64,000 nucleotides of DNA. Source: Roseibium aggregatum. GTDB taxonomy: Bacteria; Pseudomonadota; Alphaproteobacteria; Rhizobiales; Stappiaceae. The notes below the pieces were generated by a model that was given only the letters and a program-made list of their open reading frames with translations, was not told the origin of the DNA and did no database searches. Position numbers and translations under genes: made by a program. Below are positions 60,550-64,000 of this stretch, piece after piece (the first letter of the stretch is position 1; each line of letters starts with the position of its first letter). The stretch spans positions 151,921 through 215,920 of the forward strand of contig NZ_JAEKJZ010000008.1 in assembly GCF_017309185.1 (NCBI RefSeq), given 5' to 3'.

Positions 60550-60943
60550 CGGCGGATACAGACGCCATCGACGCCTCGCCCTCGATTACGGTGTCGTCAC
60601 CCACCGTTCCGGACAGAACGAAGGCAAGCGTGTCTCCGACCGTTTCCAGGGTCGCGGTCGCGGCAACGGTCTCGCCGAGGACGAGCGCGCGGCTGAAGCG
60701 GAAGGAAATCGCCGAAATGCGCCAGCCCGGGCCTGCCAGCCGGGAAAGGGCGGTGGTGAACAGCGCGCCGGCGGCGAGCTCGAACACGGCCATGTCAGCA
60801 AGGCCCTGCGACTGCGCCTGCCGGCGGTCCACGTAAAGCCCGCCGAGATTGCCGGAAATGCCGGTAAAGAATCCCTGTTCCGCGACGCTCATCGTCTTGC
60901 GGAAGGTGATCGACTGACCTTTTGTCAGAGTGTCCTGAGTCAT
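60542..60943 (-). CDS. small hot-dog protein, probable non-catalytic hydratase partner
   Basis: 133 residues of the same hot-dog fold (FRKTMSVAEQGFFTGISGNL, then ADMAVFELAAGALFTTALSR and RFSRALVLGETVAATATLE). At the site where the partner has GDFGPVHVD, this chain reads GNLGGLYVD: the Asp is Asn and the His is Tyr. It therefore lacks the catalytic pair and is probably a structural or substrate-binding subunit of the hydratase encoded next to it. Confidence 0.72.
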   Translation of the reverse strand: MTQDTLTKGQSITFRKTMSVAEQGFFTGISGNLGGLYVDRRQAQSQGLADMAVFELAAGALFTTALSRLAGPGWRISAISFRFSRALVLGETVAATATLETVGDTLAFVLSGTVGDDTVIEGEASMASVSADV

Positions 60944-60988
60944 CGTCGTCTCTTGATTTTCCGAAAAGATCTATGCAAGGGCTGGATA

Positions 60989-62149
60989 TCAGAGCGTCAG
61001 TCCGCGCTTGATCACCGAGCGCGCGATCAGCATGCGGTGGACTTCGGAGGTGCCGTCGTAGATCCGCGTCACGCGGGCATCGCGATAGATACGCTCCAGC
61101 GGCAGCTCCTTCGTGAAGCCGTAGCCGCCAAACACCTGGATGCCCCTGTCGGCGACGCGGCCGAGCATTTCGGATGCCTGCACCTTGACCATGGAGACCT
61201 TGTCGCGCGGATCCAGGCCCTGGTCGACTTCCCAGGCGGTGTTGAGCACCATCATCCGCGTCGCGAAGATCTCCATCGCGCTGTCGGCGATCATCTGCTG
61301 CACCATCTGGAAATCGCCGATGGGCTGGCCGAACTGCTGGCGGGTCGCCGCATGCTCGCGCATCATTTCCAGGACCCGGCTGGCCATGCCGACAGCCCGT
61401 GCGCCGATGTGCCCGAGGCGGATACCGCCCACGTTCGCCATCATGACCTTGAACCCGTTGCCGACCTCACCCAGCACATTGGCTTTCGGCACGCGCACGT
61501 CATCGAAGTTCAGTTCCGCGTGGCCATACCCGCGATGGCCCATCATCGGCTGATTGCGGGCGACTGTGAACCCGGGCGTATCTCTGTCGACGATCAACAG
61601 CGTGATGCCGCCCCGGGCCCGCTTTTCCGCATCCGTCACCGCCATGACGATGACATAGTCGGCGATGTCGCCGTCGGAGATGAAGTGCTTTGTGCCGTTG
61701 AGCACCCAGGCGTCGCCCTCGAGGGTGGCAGTCGTCCTGATCGCGGCCGCGTCCGACCCGGCCCCCGGCTCGGTGATCGCCATGGCGCAGATCTTGTCCC
61801 CCCTGACCGTGGGATAGAGATACTTGTCGCGAAGGCCCCCCTCAAAGGCCTCGAGCATCGGGTACACCTGACCGAAGATACGCCGGATCAGGGCGTCCGA
61901 TGTCTGGCCGAGCTGCTCTTCCACCAGGCACATGTCGAGCACGCCGAGGCCGCCGCCGCCGACCTCCTCGGACATGTTGAGCGCATAGAACCCGAGCGAC
62001 TGCGCCTCGGCCTTGACCTTCGCGAGCGCCTCGGGAGGGATCTGCGCGTTTTCTTCCGTGACGGTCTCGAGCGGCTGGACCTTTTCGCGCACGAACCGGC
62101 CGACCGCATCGGTCACCATCTTCATTTCTTCGGAGATCGAGAAATCCAT
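60989..62149 (-). CDS. acyl-CoA dehydrogenase family protein
   Basis: 386 residues from the ATG at 62147-62149 (MDFSISEEMKMV), preferred over a longer frame to 62215 for its family-like N-terminus; AGGAG lies 10 bases upstream. AITEPGAGSDAAAIRTTA is the FAD loop and WVLNGTKHFISDGD the acyl pocket. The catalytic position reads IYDGTSEVHRML, so Asp365 replaces the usual Glu. The fold is complete. Dehydrogenase activity with an Asp base is possible but may be slower or have another specificity. Confidence 0.87.
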   Translation of the reverse strand: MDFSISEEMKMVTDAVGRFVREKVQPLETVTEENAQIPPEALAKVKAEAQSLGFYALNMSEEVGGGGLGVLDMCLVEEQLGQTSDALIRRIFGQVYPMLEAFEGGLRDKYLYPTVRGDKICAMAITEPGAGSDAAAIRTTATLEGDAWVLNGTKHFISDGDIADYVIVMAVTDAEKRARGGITLLIVDRDTPGFTVARNQPMMGHRGYGHAELNFDDVRVPKANVLGEVGNGFKVMMANVGGIRLGHIGARAVGMASRVLEMMREHAATRQQFGQPIGDFQMVQQMIADSAMEIFATRMMVLNTAWEVDQGLDPRDKVSMVKVQASEMLGRVADRGIQVFGGYGFTKELPLERIYRDARVTRIYDGTSEVHRMLIARSVIKRGLTL

Positions 62150-62177
62150 CGATCGAATGCTCCTGTTCTTCTTGTTG

Positions 62178-63386
62178 TTATGAGGACGTGCGCATCTTGT
62201 CGGACTGGACGACAACGCTATCCGCGAGCAGCCGCTCGATCTCTTCGTCCGCGTATCCGGCCTCGGCCAGCACTTCCCGGCTCTCGCCGCCGAGTGCAGG
62301 CGGCAGCCTCCGGACCGGCGGGGTCTCGCCGTCGTAACGCACCGGATGCGACAGCATCACCAGGGGTTCGCCGGATCTGGACGGCATCTCGGTGAAGGCT
62401 TTCAGGTGCCCGACCTGGGGATTCGATCTGAGTCCGTCGTAGTCCTGAACAACCTCATGCCAGACGCCGGCTTCGCCGAGTTTGCGGATGGCCTCTCCGG
62501 TGCTGAGGCGCGCCATGCCCTCACACACCTTCGTGGAGATTTCTCCCCGCCGGTCAAAACCGTCCTTTTCGGAAAACTCCTGAAGCGCCGGCAGGTCCAG
62601 CGCCTTGGCCAGATCCGGAGGCGTCGACATGGAAATCATTACATGACCGTCGGACGTCGCATAGATGCCGTAGGGCGCCGGACTGAACCAGTTGGCCATG
62701 CCTTCCGATCCGCGCGGACCGGCGTGGTCGGCACCGTTCATCCAGGCCGTGATGGACTCGCCCTGCAGATCCATGGCGGCCTGCAGCATGTTGACCTCGA
62801 CACGCCGGGCAACGCCCTTGCGCTCGCGCTCGAAGAGGGCGGCGATGATCCCGGCAACCGTGAGAGCCGCCGCGTGATGATCGATCGGCACGGAGCCAAC
62901 AGCGACGGGGCCATGTTCCATGCTCCCCGAGTGAGCGGCTAGGCCTGCCATTGCCTGCAGCAGCACGTCCTGTCCCGGGCGTTTGGCATAGGGTCCGTCC
63001 GCACCGTATCCCGTCGTTGCCGCATAAATGATCCCCGGGTTGATCCTGCGCATTTCAGGCTCGGAGAGACCGAGCTTGTCGAGCGTTCCAGGGCGGAAGT
63101 TTTCCATCAGGACATCGGCGCCCGCGATCAGGCGTTTGGCGACGGCAATGCCTTCCGGCGACTTCAGATCGATCGCGATGGAACGTTTGTTGCGGCCGGT
63201 CGTGATGTGATTGACGGAGGTGTCATCGACATACCGGTTCGCGACGGCCCAGTTCCGCTGGAAAGCACCGGTCAGCGGCTCGACAGCGATGACATCCGCA
63301 CCCAGATCCCCCAGATGCTGGGCGGCCGCGGGTCCGGACAAGAAATGATTGAAGCTCAGCACACGAATGCCGTCGAGAGCGCCCAT
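62178..63386 (-). CDS. family III CoA-transferase (CaiB/BaiF)
   Basis: 402 residues from the ATG at 63384-63386; a longer frame to 63413 is less typical. GIRVLSFNHFLSGPAAAQHL, RNKRSIAIDLKSPEGIAVAK and MENFRPGTLDKLGLS are the N-terminal motifs of the family; the likely nucleophilic Asp is in VPIDHHAAALTV. It is the first gene of the eight-gene minus-strand operon and would activate the starting acid for the dehydrogenase and hydratase that follow. Confidence 0.88.
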   Translation of the reverse strand: MGALDGIRVLSFNHFLSGPAAAQHLGDLGADVIAVEPLTGAFQRNWAVANRYVDDTSVNHITTGRNKRSIAIDLKSPEGIAVAKRLIAGADVLMENFRPGTLDKLGLSEPEMRRINPGIIYAATTGYGADGPYAKRPGQDVLLQAMAGLAAHSGSMEHGPVAVGSVPIDHHAAALTVAGIIAALFERERKGVARRVEVNMLQAAMDLQGESITAWMNGADHAGPRGSEGMANWFSPAPYGIYATSDGHVMISMSTPPDLAKALDLPALQEFSEKDGFDRRGEISTKVCEGMARLSTGEAIRKLGEAGVWHEVVQDYDGLRSNPQVGHLKAFTEMPSRSGEPLVMLSHPVRYDGETPPVRRLPPALGGESREVLAEAGYADEEIERLLADSVVVQSDKMRTSS

Positions 63387-63700
63387 AAACAGTCTCCAGA
63401 TGATTGAAGACAAAGGCTAGGGCAGTTGCCGGCGGGTTGGAATATAGCTGTCTATGATATTGCAGCCTGAGAAAATTCATATTCTGAATAGAGTTCGCTA
63501 ACTTTCGGCCCTGTATGCGAGTGAACCGCCGCCAGATTTCCACCTCCAGGGCGATCCTCTGTCCGCCGCCGATGCACATTGTTTTGATATTTCGGGGTCG
63601 ACCTCCGATACATCCTGACGGGAGCTTTATGCGAATGGACTGGAACGCGGCATGAGCGCGCACGGATTCGATCGCCGCTTTCCGTGCCGAGCCCAGAACG
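63387..63700. other. promoter-side intergenic region without recognisable genes
   Basis: I see no convincing gene. The left part should hold the promoter of the minus-strand CoA-transferase operon; ATTCA-N5-TGAAT near 63476 is the only small dyad noticed. The open frames crossing it have unlikely composition and run through the terminators to the right. Confidence 0.4.
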
Positions 63701-63738
63701 ACAAAACCCCCAGGAGCTTTCGCTGCCGGGGGTTTTGT
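63701..63738. terminator. bidirectional rho-independent terminator
   Basis: ACAAAACCCCC at 63701-63711 and GGGGGTTTTGT at 63728-63738 form a perfect 11-bp stem with a 16-base loop, and the plus strand continues TTGTAT. The A/T tracts are within the stem ends, as in many bidirectional terminators. No gene immediately precedes it on either strand, so it looks like the remainder of a former gene's end. Confidence 0.75.
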
Positions 63739-63788
63739 TTGTATCGCGATGATTTTGTATTTTTTGTGCTGTTTGGCTTTTGGCCAAC

Positions 63789-63820
63789 AAAAAACCCGGC
63801 GCGGGGCCGGGTTTTTTTTA
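63789..63820. terminator. rho-independent terminator next to the partial tRNA copy
   Basis: AAAAAACCCGGC at 63789-63800 and GCCGGGTTTTTT at 63806-63817 form a perfect 12-bp stem with a 5-base loop and a T-tract on both strands. On the minus strand it directly follows the partial tRNA 3' end at 63822-63843, just as the next terminator follows the true tRNA gene. Confidence 0.85.
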
Positions 63821-63821
63821 T

Positions 63822-63843
63822 TGGTTGCGGGAGCAGGATTTGA
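63822..63843 (-). repeat. 22-bp direct copy of the initiator tRNA 3' end (possible att site or tRNA remnant)
   Basis: The 22 bases TGGTTGCGGGAGCAGGATTT plus GA at 63822-63843 are identical to 63964-63985, the 3' end (including CCA) of the tRNA gene at the window edge. The identity stops abruptly in the T-loop. Such duplicated tRNA ends mark integration sites of mobile elements, or the remnant of a tandem tRNA gene. Only 120 bp separate the copies, and no integrase lies between them. Confidence 0.75.
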
Positions 63844-63921
63844 TGTTTTCTGCCCCGTTGCGTCGGGCATAGCTGTGCTTCCGGGGACCCCGTCAGGATC
63901 AACTCCTCGACCCCGCGCGCA

Positions 63922-63963
63922 GAAAAACCAAAGGCCGCCCTGATGGACGGCCTTTGGTTTTTC
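63922..63963 (-). terminator. rho-independent terminator of the tRNA gene
   Basis: GAAAAACCAAAGGCCG at 63922-63937 and CGGCCTTTGGTTTTTC at 63948-63963 are perfect 16-bp inverted repeats with a 10-base loop. On the minus strand it begins immediately after the tRNA CCA end, and the stem itself ends in a T-tract. Confidence 0.88.
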
Positions 63964-64000
63964 TGGTTGCGGGAGCAGGATTTGAACCTGCGACCTTCAG
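63964..64000 (-). tRNA. initiator tRNA-Met (CAT), 3' half, truncated by the window edge
   Basis: Read on the minus strand, the last 37 bases are the variable region, T-arm, acceptor 3' strand and an encoded CCA: GAAGGTCGCAGG, TTCAAATCCTGC, TCCCGCAACCA. The T-stem and acceptor sequence, and the CTGAAGGTCGCAGG lead, match alphaproteobacterial initiator tRNA as I remember it. The anticodon lies outside the window, so the identity is by similarity only. The gene is followed directly by a strong terminator. Confidence 0.85.

Noticed and set aside
63223..63870. 215-codon minus-strand frame crossing two terminators and the start of the CoA-transferase gene
   Set aside because: The protein composition changes with each terminator, it runs through perfect hairpins, and it overlaps the supported gene start in another frame.

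Overview
The window is GC-rich, tightly packed DNA of alphaproteobacterial character. It carries many ATGA-overlapping operons, ABC and TRAP transporters, CoA-transferase and acyl-CoA dehydrogenase modules, and a tRNA whose 3' half matches alphaproteobacterial initiator tRNA. A metabolically versatile marine or host-associated genus of the Roseibium/Labrenzia/Stappia kind fits, but the genus is an inference. Almost every gene belongs to uptake and breakdown of small organic compounds. No phage, CRISPR or replication genes are visible.

Layout. 1-5718 (+): end of an ABC-transporter locus with two tandem beta-propeller (SMP-30/strictosidine synthase-like) proteins, a sugar-type ABC ATPase, a zinc alcohol dehydrogenase and an aldehyde dehydrogenase. 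5715-5986: a 272-bp hairpin-rich element with 34-bp inverted-repeat ends. 6132-12395: a LysR gene facing a five-gene operon with the content of itaconate-degradation loci (CoA-transferase, acyl-CoA dehydrogenase, CitE-type lyase, MmgE/PrpD, MaoC-type hydratase). 12651-25912: a quaternary-amine block with a ProXVW-type importer, two choline-kinase-like proteins, an inositol-monophosphatase-like protein, two FAD/GcvT dimethylglycine dehydrogenase-like enzymes and a DeoR regulator.

25997-42837 is the most interesting part. A seven-gene minus-strand operon encodes an HpaB-type flavin monooxygenase, a SnoaL-like protein, two amidases, an AbrB-type membrane protein, a flavin reductase and a NicX-like ring-cleaving dioxygenase. 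Next to it, on the plus strand, lie a BMP-type ABC importer, a pyridoxamine-pyruvate aminotransferase, a 49-residue small ORF, a GntR regulator and a GMC oxidoreductase resembling pyridoxine 4-oxidase. A 14-base sequence is shared by the promoter regions of the catabolic operon and of the regulator. I propose that this is a vitamin B6 uptake and degradation locus that opens the pyridine ring by a NicX-like route rather than by the known MHPC-oxygenase route. This is inference.

42887-55907: two complete TRAP transporters, each with enzymes: one with a DapA-family aldolase, a DUF3830 protein and an acyl-CoA ligase, the other with a dihydropyrimidinase-like hydrolase. Between them lie a tautomerase-like protein, an acyl-CoA dehydrogenase, a MaoC hydratase and a GntR regulator with nearby palindromes. 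56123-63386: an HpcH/HpaI aldolase, then a minus-strand operon of CoA-transferase, acyl-CoA dehydrogenase, two small hot-dog proteins, two unusual DapA-family proteins, a small ferredoxin-like-fold protein and a LysR regulator. 63701-64000: three strong terminators, a 22-bp copy of a tRNA 3' end, and the 3' half of an initiator tRNA-Met gene cut by the window edge.
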